In this document: positions 43,237 through 52,096 of the stretch, piece after piece
Layout of the letters: each line of letters opens with the position of its first letter
Position numbering within the stretch: position 1 is the stretch's first letter
Source: Dyella_B sp036746095
GTDB lineage: Bacteria > Pseudomonadota > Gammaproteobacteria > Xanthomonadales > Rhodanobacteraceae
Assembly: GCF_036746095.1 (NCBI RefSeq)
Contig: NZ_DAIOEU010000018.1
Location: 1 to 64,000 of the forward strand
Reading direction: 5' to 3'
Length of the DNA: 64,000 bases
Notes under the pieces: model-generated
What the model was told of the DNA's origin: nothing
Databases searched by the model: none
The model's input: the letters and a program-made list of their open reading frames with translations, nothing else
Made by a program: the position numbers and the translations under genes

Positions 43237-44292
43237 ATGCGACTATCCTCTTTGCTATTTTGTTTATGCGTGGCGTCGTTTCCGGTGATGGCGGCCGGCC
43301 AGGGCTTGCAACGCAGTGGACCGATGCGCTTTCTGTATGACATGGGGGTTTCCGACACCGACACCAGCGATCCAACCATGCGGCAACAGCTACTCCAGTT
43401 GAGAGAGGCTGGGATCAATGTGCTTTCGCTTGACGGTTGGGATGCAGCCGCATTTCAGAAATTGCTACCGACCCTGAAAGCCGATCCGCTGTTTTCGCGC
43501 TTCAAGTACGTGCTGAAGATACATCCGCACGTCAGTTCCAATTGGGCAGCCAACCCGACGCAGGTTTGCAGCGATGCTGCAAATGGCGTGCTGCCCGCAG
43601 ACACTGCCCAGTTGCTCGATGGCGTTGCCGCCTTCGGCAAGCAGAATGCCGATTACGTGGTGGGTTACTACACGTTCGACGAACCTTCGAATAAGGGCGT
43701 CAACAATGGAACAACTATTTGCTGGCAATACCAACAACTGGTGTATCAACGGTTGCGCAGCGGCGATCCTGACTCCACTGACCGTCCGGTCATCACCGCC
43801 AACACCCTTTACCCGGTGGCTCCTGAAGATATCAAAAATTCCGTGAGTCCGAACGCTCAGGATATTGTATTTGTTGACCAATACTCCACGGACCCGGCAG
43901 TCCAGGCCACGGAATATAAGGATTGGGGGAACATGTTGAAAAAGGTAGTGCCGGTCTTTCCTGCCTTTAGCAACAACATCACTACTTGCCAGGATCCCAT
44001 GTTGCGTACGCAGTTCAGGCCGGCAGTCCAATCTGGACTCAATACCGCGTATGGCGCCAACCAGCCTGCCGTCGCTGGCATAGCCTATTTTGCTTTCTAT
44101 CCTGGACGCACGTATGCCTACGACGCACAGAATTGCGCTCCCATTTTCAACTCCGTGGTTGACGATCTGCAGCATGATCCGATCCCGGTGATGACCAAGA
44201 TCGAACCTTCGCTCAATTTAATTCTAAGTTGTCCCGCCAGTAGTTCCACTGCGCCCGCCAGCAGTTCTACCAGTTCCGAGCCATGCCAGTGA
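43237..44292 (+). CDS. exported protein of unknown function with a glycosidase-like barrel pattern
   Basis: A 351-residue protein: signal peptide (MRLSSLLFCLCVASFPVMAA), then a repeating strand-helix pattern (FLYDMGVSDTD; INVLSLDGWD; YVLKIHPHV; VVGYYTFDEPSNKG; DIVFVDQYSTD; IAYFAFYPG). The TFDEP segment, with an acidic pair at the end of a strand, looks like a retaining-glycosidase acid/base site, but the family is not recognised. The last 25 residues are Ser/Thr/Pro-rich (CPASSSTAPASSSTSSEPC). The start at 43237 has GAGGGAGAAG. Paired with the small protein before it. Confidence 0.7.
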   Translation: MRLSSLLFCLCVASFPVMAAGQGLQRSGPMRFLYDMGVSDTDTSDPTMRQQLLQLREAGINVLSLDGWDAAAFQKLLPTLKADPLFSRFKYVLKIHPHVSSNWAANPTQVCSDAANGVLPADTAQLLDGVAAFGKQNADYVVGYYTFDEPSNKGVNNGTTICWQYQQLVYQRLRSGDPDSTDRPVITANTLYPVAPEDIKNSVSPNAQDIVFVDQYSTDPAVQATEYKDWGNMLKKVVPVFPAFSNNITTCQDPMLRTQFRPAVQSGLNTAYGANQPAVAGIAYFAFYPGRTYAYDAQNCAPIFNSVVDDLQHDPIPVMTKIEPSLNLILSCPASSSTAPASSSTSSEPCQ

Positions 44293-44346
44293 CAACGCTT
44301 TTGATTCCCCACGAAAATCGAGAATTATGGTGAATTCAAGGCGAAT

Positions 44347-44465
44347 CGTCATTACGTCGAAAGCCGGAAGCCATTTCTGATCTTGCGCGGTGTTCAACTA
44401 TGTTGCCTTAATCTTGACCCTGCGCTTGGCATTCGATATGAATTCCGGCCTTCGCCGGAATGACG
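44347..44465. repeat. degenerate paired REP element
   Basis: CGTCATTACGTCGAAAGCCG (decayed arm) and the intact inverted arm ATTCCGGCCTTCGCCGGAAT at about 44442-44461, same spacing as the other paired elements (119 bp overall). It lies between convergent genes. Confidence 0.6.
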
Positions 44466-44480
44466 TCAGCGCCTCAGCTT

Positions 44481-45929
44481 TCACGAATGCCTGGCGGCAG
44501 CCCACCGATTCATCAGAACCAGGCTACTGGTGGGCGTGTTTTTCCCAGTATTCAGGACGGCAGCAAGTTCAATGGGAATAGGGTGGCCGTTGCGGCCCAA
44601 GTAATAAGCTCGATATCCATACGCGCAAACTTTCTGCAAGGCATCCAGCAAAAGCAGCCATGATTTGCCGGATAGTTGCTTGATGGCCTCGATCATCACG
44701 TAATCGACGCATTGACGGCTGAGCAGGCGTTCTGCGCCACGCAGCACGGAGGCTTCGCTTCCTCCGACGTCGATTTTCAGGAATTTGATGGGAAGGTCGT
44801 ATGGGAACTCGGTTGCCAACGTGGCGACGGACGCAGGCATGGTAACGGCACTGCCGGCCCGTTCGCCGATGGTCATGTTGGATACGACCAATTGCTCGTG
44901 CATCACGTTCATCGTTGCCGAGCTTCTAAGCAAGTCTGCCGCAAGCGGATTGGGTTCGTAGGCGTACACGCGGCCGAAGGGACCGACCAGGGAGGCGGCA
45001 AGAAGGCTGAATGTGCCTACGTTGGCACCCACATCAACAAAGTAGTCGCCGCCACGCAAGACTCGTTTGATGAAGAGTTCTTCGCGAAGTTTGCCATACC
45101 CTCGCTGCGCCATCGCCGGCGTCACTGAGAGATCCTGCCCGGATAGAACGATGCTGTGCCCATGGACGGTCTTGGTGGCCAGCTTGTCGGACATGGAATA
45201 GGCGGGCGTTCTGACCGATAGCCTCTTGAGCGCCCATTCCCTTGAATGCAGCCATCGCTTGCATTCAAGGCTCAGCACCGACGGCGAACTGAGCGCCATC
45301 AGATACCTGTGCAGACCAAGCCCGATGATGAGCTTGACCCATTTCTTTATCCATGAGCCTTCCCAAAGATGGGTGCCATAGCTGAAAGGGTGAGGTGGTG
45401 TGGGCTTTTCGTTCCAGTTGTAGGGGTAGAACGTTTCTCGCGGAAGCACCGTGATGTCCTTGCGCGTCTCAAGTATGCGGGTGAAGAAGCATGGACCTGT
45501 CGTGACGTTGGGTGGAAGCGACCAGTCCGGCGGATGACGGTCCAGCTCGTCAATCATGTCGGCCAGCGCAGGATGTCCCACCGTCGATCCAAAGGCGGCG
45601 TTCGTCAAAACTTGCCCATCTTCGCTGGCGATGAAGAAGCCGCAGGCTTCCGCGAGTTCGTCCAGCGGCCTGTGCACGATCAGGTCGGAATCGAGGTACA
45701 CGCCGCCGTATTTCCACAGGACCTCGATGCGAATCAAGTCGGCTACTTGCGCGCCGCTTCTTGCCTCTTCCCAATATCTGGCGAGCTTGAATCCATCGGG
45801 TTGGACAGGGTCCTGCCAAATCATGATCTGCCAGTCAGGATGAAATTTCCTGGCGGTATCGATGACCGCTTGCTGGCTGTCGGTGATATGGCGCGGTACC
45901 TTGAAATGGATGATTTTAGGGATAGGCAT
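44481..45929 (-). CDS. GT32 glycosyltransferase fused to FkbM-type methyltransferase
   Basis: A 482-residue cytoplasmic two-domain protein. Residues 1-210 are GT32-like (capsular polysaccharide synthesis type): IPKIIHFKVPR, DLIRIEVLWKYGGVYLDSDL with the DxD D80-S-D82, and the end THLWEGSW. Residues 255-470 are an FkbM methyltransferase: YFVDVGANVGTFSLLA (SAM site, 297-312), YAYEPNP, then the conserved FLKIDVGGSEASVLRGAERLL. It probably adds a sugar and an O-methyl group to the repeat unit of the exopolysaccharide. Both motifs look intact. It lies downstream of the wza terminator and is likely a separate transcript. Confidence 0.82.
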   Translation of the reverse strand: MPIPKIIHFKVPRHITDSQQAVIDTARKFHPDWQIMIWQDPVQPDGFKLARYWEEARSGAQVADLIRIEVLWKYGGVYLDSDLIVHRPLDELAEACGFFIASEDGQVLTNAAFGSTVGHPALADMIDELDRHPPDWSLPPNVTTGPCFFTRILETRKDITVLPRETFYPYNWNEKPTPPHPFSYGTHLWEGSWIKKWVKLIIGLGLHRYLMALSSPSVLSLECKRWLHSREWALKRLSVRTPAYSMSDKLATKTVHGHSIVLSGQDLSVTPAMAQRGYGKLREELFIKRVLRGGDYFVDVGANVGTFSLLAASLVGPFGRVYAYEPNPLAADLLRSSATMNVMHEQLVVSNMTIGERAGSAVTMPASVATLATEFPYDLPIKFLKIDVGGSEASVLRGAERLLSRQCVDYVMIEAIKQLSGKSWLLLLDALQKVCAYGYRAYYLGRNGHPIPIELAAVLNTGKNTPTSSLVLMNRWAAARHS

Positions 45930-46044
45930 GTCCTGAGGCTTCTCGTCGATGCGGGTGCCGTCGTCACGGGATGATGACGGCGAAATGTTTCCGCAACACC
46001 TGCGGTTTCAGTTTTTGCGGCAGATTCGCTCTAGATAGCGGCCG

Positions 46045-46071
46045 AAAAAAAGGCGTCGATCCTACGACGCC
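46045..46071 (-). terminator. intrinsic terminator of wza
   Basis: On the minus strand: GGCGTCG-N6-CGACGCC followed directly by T7, 36 bp after the wza stop. Confidence 0.88.
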
Positions 46072-46106
46072 TAAGCAAGGTAGACAAAGAGGAAGAAGGC
46101 CAGCGG

Positions 46107-47191
46107 TCAAAGGCCGCTGCCATTGTTGCCGTGTGCGAGTGCGGCGCTACCCACCAGGTTGCCTAGCGGCACTAGCTGGTTGAGGAAGCGGCCCCACTGG
46201 GTGATCGCCGCCGCGCCTACCCAAACCACGTCGCCGGCTTGCACATGGAAGTTGTCGGCCAGTGCAAAGGAGGCAGGGGAACGGGCGTTGAGGTGGTAGA
46301 CGGTTGCGGGCCGATGCGCGNNNNNNNNNNNACACCGCGAATCACGTAGACCGATTTGCTGCTGGATGTGACCGGGTCCAAGCCGCCGGCGCGTCCCAGT
46401 GCCTGGGTGAGCGTCAGGTCATCCGTTCGGAATGAGATGGCCTGCGGACGCAGCACTTCTCCCAGCATGTAAATCTCTTTATTGTCGTTGTAGGCAAGAT
46501 ACAGGCGATCGCCAGGCTTGAGATAAATGCGCTGTTCGGTGGCCTGGCTCAGCGTGTTCAAATCGAGGTGGAAATCACGCCCGTCGCGCGTGAGCACCAG
46601 ATCTGACAAGTCCGCATGATTGAGGTCGATACCTGCCGTGCCGATCGCTTGCGCAAGCGTCAAGGGAATGGAGGTGGATTGCTGCGGCTCGGTCTTGTTG
46701 AAGGCGCCCTGCAAGGTGATGAGCTGGCTGCCATAACTGGTTACGGCGACGTCGACCTGCGGATTGGGCACGTACTTGGTGAGCTTGGCTGTAAGTGCCT
46801 GGCGCAGTTCATCAATCGTCATGCCAGCAGCTTTGACGGTGCCGGCGTAGGGGTAGTAGAGCGTGCCGTCCGAACGCACCAGGCGGCTGTTTGCGCTGGT
46901 CTGTTGCTGCGAACCGGCCGGCGCCGTCAGTTCCGGGTGATCCCACACCGTAATGTAAAGCATGTCGCCTGCGCCGATGCGATACGCCTCTGGTTGATAA
47001 CTCAACAATTCCTGTGGGATGGTCTGTGGCGCAGCGGTGGGTTGGCTTGCAAGCCACTCTGGTGTGATCTGCACCATTTGAATCTGTCCATCTTCTTTCC
47101 CGGTCATCGACATGTGTTGTCCAGGAATGGCTGCGCATCCGGATAGAGCGACGGCTGCCGTCATAGCTATCAAACCCAATGATGCTTTCAT
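46107..47191 (-). CDS. wza: polysaccharide export outer-membrane lipoprotein (Wza/GumB type), interrupted by an assembly gap
   Basis: A lipoprotein (MKASLGLIAMTAAVALSGC lipobox) with a Poly_export domain (YRIGAGDMLYITVWDHPELT), the VPNPQVDVAVTSYGSQLITLQGAF segment (shown here to illustrate order: first half VPNPQVDVAVTS) and SLBB-like segments (KPGDRLYLAYNDNKEIYMLG). It forms the outer-membrane channel for the exopolysaccharide. Eleven Ns at 46321-46331 split it. After the gap the correct frame continues AHRPATVYHLNARSPASFAL to a stop at 46109-46107 (GNNGSGL end). The two halves are in different frames as given, so the gap size is wrong. Divergent from wzb-wzc. Confidence 0.85.
46321..46331. 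other. assembly gap (11 N)
   Basis: Unresolved bases inside wza. For the reading frame to continue, the true gap must be a multiple of three (for example 9 or 12). Confidence 0.98.
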
Positions 47192-47714
47192 GTTCACCCC
47201 GCAATGTATGGTGTTGGCGCCGAAGCGCAGATTGCGTGCAATCGCTTGAATGACGGCTTCGCAATAACTTTTTGCCGGAATATCTGCATTAATTAAGCTT
47301 GTGAAGTCGTCGCGGCTGCGTCAACGAAGTGTTGACGGTAGTGCGTTTTTTTCGTCACATGTGTGCACGTAGTGTTTGCGTTGCGAATTCGTTGGGGAAA
47401 ATCCATACGGATTTGACGCAAAAGGGTATATACCTTGGCTACGTTGGATTAATAAGTTCACCCGCTATCGACATGGGCATCATGATGATATTGGGCGACC
47501 GCACATCAATGTGGCGGCAAGGTGTGAAGATGAAGATGCATCGGTCTGACTATGTGTTCTTTTGATGAAAGGCTGAAACCTCGTGCATTCTTGTCGTCAT
47601 CTGAAGTCCGGCTGTTGTTCCGTGTGGTTCTTGGCCTTCATCGAAGCTTATGAGGCCCGGCGCCCATGAAGACGAATCTTTACGCTCATGCATGCGGGGA
47701 GAGCGCCGTTATAC
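47192..47714. other. divergent control region of wza and wzb-wzc
   Basis: 523 bp, AT-rich for the genome, without a convincing gene. It contains the ops-like element at 47334-47354 in the orientation of wzb-wzc and an AT-rich promoter-like zone at 47280-47305 (ATTAATTAAGC). The long leader before wzb (about 360 nt after the ops-like site) is typical of RfaH-controlled operons. Confidence 0.5.
47334..47354 (+). promoter_or_regulatory. ops-like (RfaH recruitment) element
   Basis: GACGGTAGTGCG followed by T7 and CG. Against the E. coli ops sequence (GGCGGTAGCGTG, C, T6, CG) 17 of 21 bases agree, including the invariant CGGTAG core. The two changes next to the core (G to A, C to T) would keep base pairing in the non-template hairpin. 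It lies in the leader of an exopolysaccharide operon, exactly where ops/JUMPstart sites occur. Confidence 0.5.
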
Positions 47715-48149
47715 GTGTTCAAGAACATTTTGGTTATTTGCGTGGGGAACATTTGTCGAAGCCCTGCGGCGGAATTTCTGTTCCGCGACAAGCTACGTCA
47801 CCGGGGCATCCAGGTTCGCAGCGCGGGCCTGAAGGCGATGGTGGGCTATCCCATGGATGACAACGCCATGCGGGTGCTGAAGGCGCACGGCATCGATGCT
47901 GCCGAGCACCGCGCGCGCCAGCTCAATGCGGACATGCTGCGCGAGGCCGATCTGGTGCTGGCGATGGAGCGGGAGCATCTCGGGGCGGCGGCGCGGCTTG
48001 CACCGGAAGCGAGCGGGAAGTTGTTTCTGCTCGACAAGTGGCGCGAAGCGGGCGATATCCCAGATCCATACCGTCGGTCGCAACAGGTGTTCGAGCATGT
48101 CCATGCCATGATCGAGCGTGGAGTCGATAGCTGGTTGAAGTATCTGTAA
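47715..48149 (+). CDS. wzb: low-molecular-weight protein-tyrosine phosphatase (Wzb)
   Basis: A 144-residue phosphatase: P-loop CVGNICRSP near the N-terminus and the acid Asp in DIPDPYRRS near the C-terminus, both canonical. It dephosphorylates the tyrosine autokinase encoded next and so controls polymerisation and export of the polysaccharide. GTG 47715 is chosen because family members start M-F-K/N-NILVVCVGNICRSP at this point and GGGGAGAG lies 11 nt upstream; ATG 47688 would add nine residues. First gene of the wzb-wzc unit. Confidence 0.93.
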   Translation: MFKNILVICVGNICRSPAAEFLFRDKLRHRGIQVRSAGLKAMVGYPMDDNAMRVLKAHGIDAAEHRARQLNADMLREADLVLAMEREHLGAAARLAPEASGKLFLLDKWREAGDIPDPYRRSQQVFEHVHAMIERGVDSWLKYL

Positions 48150-48200
48150 CGAAGATCGTCCGATTTTTTCGGGAATTATTCTTGTTGTTAGGAGTGGCAT

Positions 48201-50402
48201 ATGACCACCAAACAAACCTTTGCGACACGTGATGAAGATGTCGATCTGAAGGCGCTGCTGGGGACGCTATCGGATAACAAATGGCTGATCGGCGCCATCA
48301 CCCTGGTGTTCCTGCTGATCAGTGTGCTCTACACCATGCTGGCCACGCCCGTGTACCAGGCCAGCGCCTCGGTGCAGGTCGAACAGAAGGCGCCGACTTT
48401 GCCGGGCATGAGTGACCTCTCCGAGACGCTCGGCATTTCCACCTCGCAGGCAACGACCGAAGTCCAACTGCTTACTTCTCGCAAGGTGGTCGGGCAGGCG
48501 ATCGAAAACCTCAAGCTGGATATCAGCGCAGGTCCCAAGCGGTTTCCTGTTTTCGGCGCCTATCTGGCGCGCCAGTTCGTCGCCAGCCATCCCGGTGAGC
48601 TGGCTTCGCCGCCGTTCGGGTTGAGCCGTTATGACTGGGGCGGATCGCAACTGGACGTGCAGCAGCTGGAAGTTCCTGCGTCCATGCTCGATCAAAAACT
48701 GTCACTGATCGCCGGTGACAATGGCACGTATACGTTGAAGGATTCGCACGGCAACGTAATCCTCAATGGCCGCCCCGGTCAGACCGTGAGCAGCAATGGC
48801 GTCACCATGGAGGTGCAAAGCTTGCGGGCCAATCCGGGTACGCGCTTCGTGGTGGTCAGGCATTCGCACATGGACACGATCGCCGGGTTGCAAAAAGCTA
48901 TCGTGGCGGCGGAGGAAGGCAAGGACTCGGGCATCATCGGGATCACTTACAACGACTCCGACCCGATGCTGGCCACCAACCTGCTCGATCAGGTCACCAG
49001 TTTGTATGTGCGCCAGAACGTAGACCGCAGTGCCGCCGAGGCGGCCAACAGTCTTCAGTTCGTGCGTGAACAACTGCCGAAAGTGAAACAGGAGCTGGAA
49101 CGCGCAAGCCAGGCGTTGAACGCGTTCCAGCTCAAGGAGCGTTCGGTCGACCTCAACATGCAGACGCAGTCGCTGTTGAACCAGAACGTATCGATCGACA
49201 CCGCACTTGAGCAATTGCATTTGCAGATGGCCGAAGTGCAGCGGCAGTACACGCCGGAGCACCCCCAATACCGGGCAGTGGAGAAGCAGATCAACGAGCT
49301 GGAAGGCGAGAAGGGCGCGCTGCAGCACAAGATCGGCATGCTACCCAACACGCAGCAGGAACTTCTCAAGCTCAATCGCGACGTGCAGGTAAGCAGCCAG
49401 ACTTATACCAACCTGCTCAACCAGGCGCAGCAACTGGATATCGCGCGTGCCGGCACCGTAGGCAACGTGCGCGTGATCGATCAACCGGCGGTGAACCTGG
49501 CCAAACCGTGGTGGCCGCGGCCGATGTGGGTGATCCCCGGCGGTTTGCTGCTTGGATTGATGGCAGCGCTGTCGTATGTCTTCCTGCGCCAATTGCTGAC
49601 GCGCGGCGTGGAAGATCCGGTGGAGATCGAACGGCTTGGGCTGCCGGTGTATGTGTCCATCCCACTGAGCGATACGCAGCGCAAAGTGTTCACTCGCCAA
49701 CAGCATCCGCGCACCAATGGCAGGCACGTGCTGGCTTTGAGTGCGCCGGCCGACCTTGCCACGGAGGCGATGCGCGGCTTGCGCACCAGCCTGCATTTCG
49801 CGCGCCTGGAAGCGAAGAACAATGTGCTGATGATTTCCAGCCCGAGTCCCGGCGCCGGCAAGAGCTTCGTGGCATCCAACCTCGCCGTGGTGATGGCGCA
49901 GGCCGGCCAACGCGTGCTGCTGATCGATGCGGATATGCGCAAGGGCCTGTTGCATCGCATGCTGGGCAGCCGGCCGGATAACGGCTTGTCCGAACTGATC
50001 GCAGGCCAGGCGCAGATCAGCGACGTACTGCGCCCGGTGGAAGGGGTGGGCCAGTTGATGTTCATTCCGCGCGGCAAGATCCCGCCGAATCCGTCGGAAT
50101 TGCTGATGCACGCCAACTTCAGCTCGCTGCTCGATACGCTGCGACCACGCTATGACCTGATCATCGTCGACACGCCACCAGTACTGGCGGTGACCGATGC
50201 AGCCGTGATCGGTCATCATGCCGGCACCAGCCTGCTGGTGGTGCGTTTCGGTGTCAACCAGATCCGTGAAATCGCACTGACCAAGCAGCGCCTCGAACAA
50301 AATGGCGTGATGATCAAGGGCGCCATCTTCAACTTGGTGGAGAAGCGTGCGGCGGGTTACTACGCGTATGCGTATTACGCTTATCCGTCGGCGAAGGTTT
50401 AG
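48201..50402 (+). CDS. wzc: polysaccharide co-polymerase / tyrosine autokinase (Wzc)
   Basis: A 733-residue inner-membrane protein. TM1 is at about 28-48, the Wzz domain follows, a long periplasmic coiled coil (about 270-400) precedes TM2 (about 443-463), and the cytoplasmic BY-kinase comes last: Walker A SPSPGAGKSF (547-556), Walker A' LLIDADMRKG (573-582), Walker B LIIVDTPP (653-660). The C-terminal cluster GYYAYAYYAYPSAKV holds six tyrosines for autophosphorylation. It sets chain length and couples synthesis to the Wza channel. It follows wzb by 51 bp. Confidence 0.95.
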   Translation: MTTKQTFATRDEDVDLKALLGTLSDNKWLIGAITLVFLLISVLYTMLATPVYQASASVQVEQKAPTLPGMSDLSETLGISTSQATTEVQLLTSRKVVGQAIENLKLDISAGPKRFPVFGAYLARQFVASHPGELASPPFGLSRYDWGGSQLDVQQLEVPASMLDQKLSLIAGDNGTYTLKDSHGNVILNGRPGQTVSSNGVTMEVQSLRANPGTRFVVVRHSHMDTIAGLQKAIVAAEEGKDSGIIGITYNDSDPMLATNLLDQVTSLYVRQNVDRSAAEAANSLQFVREQLPKVKQELERASQALNAFQLKERSVDLNMQTQSLLNQNVSIDTALEQLHLQMAEVQRQYTPEHPQYRAVEKQINELEGEKGALQHKIGMLPNTQQELLKLNRDVQVSSQTYTNLLNQAQQLDIARAGTVGNVRVIDQPAVNLAKPWWPRPMWVIPGGLLLGLMAALSYVFLRQLLTRGVEDPVEIERLGLPVYVSIPLSDTQRKVFTRQQHPRTNGRHVLALSAPADLATEAMRGLRTSLHFARLEAKNNVLMISSPSPGAGKSFVASNLAVVMAQAGQRVLLIDADMRKGLLHRMLGSRPDNGLSELIAGQAQISDVLRPVEGVGQLMFIPRGKIPPNPSELLMHANFSSLLDTLRPRYDLIIVDTPPVLAVTDAAVIGHHAGTSLLVVRFGVNQIREIALTKQRLEQNGVMIKGAIFNLVEKRAAGYYAYAYYAYPSAKV

Positions 50403-50476
50403 TGGTTGGTTGGCGTCGCGCTGTTCCTGTGCCCTGTCTTCGGAGAGGGCACTTCGCCGCTTGGATTACCCTCACT

Positions 50477-50637
50477 TGTCATTCCGGCGTAGGCCGGAAC
50501 CCAGTTGAACAAGATGTGCACAGCACACGACATATGGGTTTTGAGTGCTTCGCACAACGTATTTAAACTGGATTCCGTGCTTCCCAAAGCCGAGCACGTC
50601 CATGTGCCCTCGTGTGCCAGCCTGCGCCGGAATGACG
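50477..50637. repeat. paired REP element (BIME-like), copy 3, with insertion
   Basis: TGTCATTCCGGCGTAGGCCG at the left and GCCTGCGCCGGAATGACG at the right. The interior carries, in reverse orientation, the core found at 24655-24773 (GGTTTTGAGTGCTTCGCA), plus about 40 extra bp that include CAAAGCCGAGCACGTCCATG, also present at 52036. Confidence 0.7.
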
Positions 50638-50672
50638 AGAGCGCGGAACCCCGTTGCTTCTAATGCCTTCCC

Positions 50673-52007
50673 ATGGGAAGCAAAATCGGTTGCCACAACG
50701 TGAACACTTCGGTCCCTTCCATTCCTTTTCTCAATCGCATGCCACAAGGATGGCGTCGCGCACTAGGCGCCATTTCGATGTTGTGGATCGCCACTGCATT
50801 GGGGGCGGTCCTGGCCTTTGTTACGCAGGCCTTGCTGGCGCGCAAGCTGGGACCATCCGGTTACGGCCTGTTTGCTTCGTCGCTGGCCACCATCACCATC
50901 GTCGCGCCGTTGTCCGGCTTCGGCTTGTCGAATTATTGGCTACAGGTATATGGCGTGGAGGGCTGGCAGGCCAATCGCTGGCTGGAGCCTTCGCTGCGTT
51001 TCATCATTCTCACCACCTTGATCAGTCTGGCGGTGGTAGTGCTGTGGTCGTTTATCGGCGCGCCACCGGATGCAAGGCGCTTGCTGTTGTTGCTGCTGCC
51101 GGTGGTGTTCGGCGTGCTGGCGGTCAGCTTGATCAGCAGCCAGCTCCGGTTGGAGGAGCGTCATCAATCATTGGCCTGGTGGCAGTTGATCACGCCGGGC
51201 GGCCGCGCCCTGGTGGCTTTGTTGCTGTGGCTGGTGCCCAGTGCGGACGGGCGCGTGGCAGCGGTGGGGTTCAGTGCCACGTCTGTTCTCATGGCCATGC
51301 TGGCGTGGCCGAAGTTGAAAACGATGATGCGTGGGGACATGCAACTGCATGGGCATGGTCCATGGCAGCCGGTCACCGGACCCGTGCCAAGCATGGCGAC
51401 ACTATGGTCGAAGTCCTGGGCCTACGGCATGGAGGCATCGCTGTATCCGATCTTTCTTTCGATCAGTACTGTGCTGCTGAAGTACCTTGGCGGCAATGCG
51501 CAGGCTGGCATCTTCGGCATTGCGCTGGGCGTGATGATGGCGATCTACCTGATCCCCACCACGATCTACCAGAAATTCCTGAGCTCCATGCTGCATCGGT
51601 GGGCAGTGCACGATCCGGAAAAATTCTGGAGAGTGTATCGCCACGGTTGCATCGGGATGCTTGCATCCGGCGTGTTGGTAGGCGCACTGCTGGCGGCGAC
51701 ATCACCTTGGCTAGTGCCGATTATTTTTGGAGAGAAATATCGTCCTGTGGCGGGCGTGCTGATGATTCTGGCCGTATGCGTGCCGGTACGTTTTCTTTCC
51801 ACGGTGATGTGCAATGCACTTCTCAACGAGACGCACATGCGCTACCGCGTGCTGGTGATGGGCATTGTCGCCCTCCTCATCGTAGCGCTGGATGTGGTCT
51901 TGATCCCCCGGTATCACGTGGTTGGCGCGGCATGCACCACGGTGATCGGCGAAATCGCTTCGCTGCTGCTGATGTATCTGGGGGTGCGCTGGTTCCATGC
52001 TCGTTGA
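50673..52007 (+). CDS. wzx: polysaccharide flippase (Wzx/MATE-like)
   Basis: A 444-residue protein with about 12 hydrophobic helices. It opens ALGAISMLWIATALGAVLAF and ARKLGPSGYGLFASSLATI, the classic polysaccharide_synt fold, and ends with paired helices (ALDVVLIPRYHVVGAACTTV). It would flip the lipid-linked repeat unit across the inner membrane. The start is ATG 50673; the first 27 residues are not membrane-like, so ATG 50739 is an alternative. No Wzy polymerase was found in the window. Bracketed by two copies of a 23-bp repeat (50585-50607, 52036-52058). Confidence 0.88.
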   Translation: MGSKIGCHNVNTSVPSIPFLNRMPQGWRRALGAISMLWIATALGAVLAFVTQALLARKLGPSGYGLFASSLATITIVAPLSGFGLSNYWLQVYGVEGWQANRWLEPSLRFIILTTLISLAVVVLWSFIGAPPDARRLLLLLLPVVFGVLAVSLISSQLRLEERHQSLAWWQLITPGGRALVALLLWLVPSADGRVAAVGFSATSVLMAMLAWPKLKTMMRGDMQLHGHGPWQPVTGPVPSMATLWSKSWAYGMEASLYPIFLSISTVLLKYLGGNAQAGIFGIALGVMMAIYLIPTTIYQKFLSSMLHRWAVHDPEKFWRVYRHGCIGMLASGVLVGALLAATSPWLVPIIFGEKYRPVAGVLMILAVCVPVRFLSTVMCNALLNETHMRYRVLVMGIVALLIVALDVVLIPRYHVVGAACTTVIGEIASLLLMYLGVRWFHAR

Positions 52008-52096
52008 AGTGGCTGTGTCATGCCTCCTTGTTCGGCAAAGCCGAGCACGTCCTTGTGCTCTGTCCGCGTTACCCGCTTCGGCGGGAGCATTCATGC

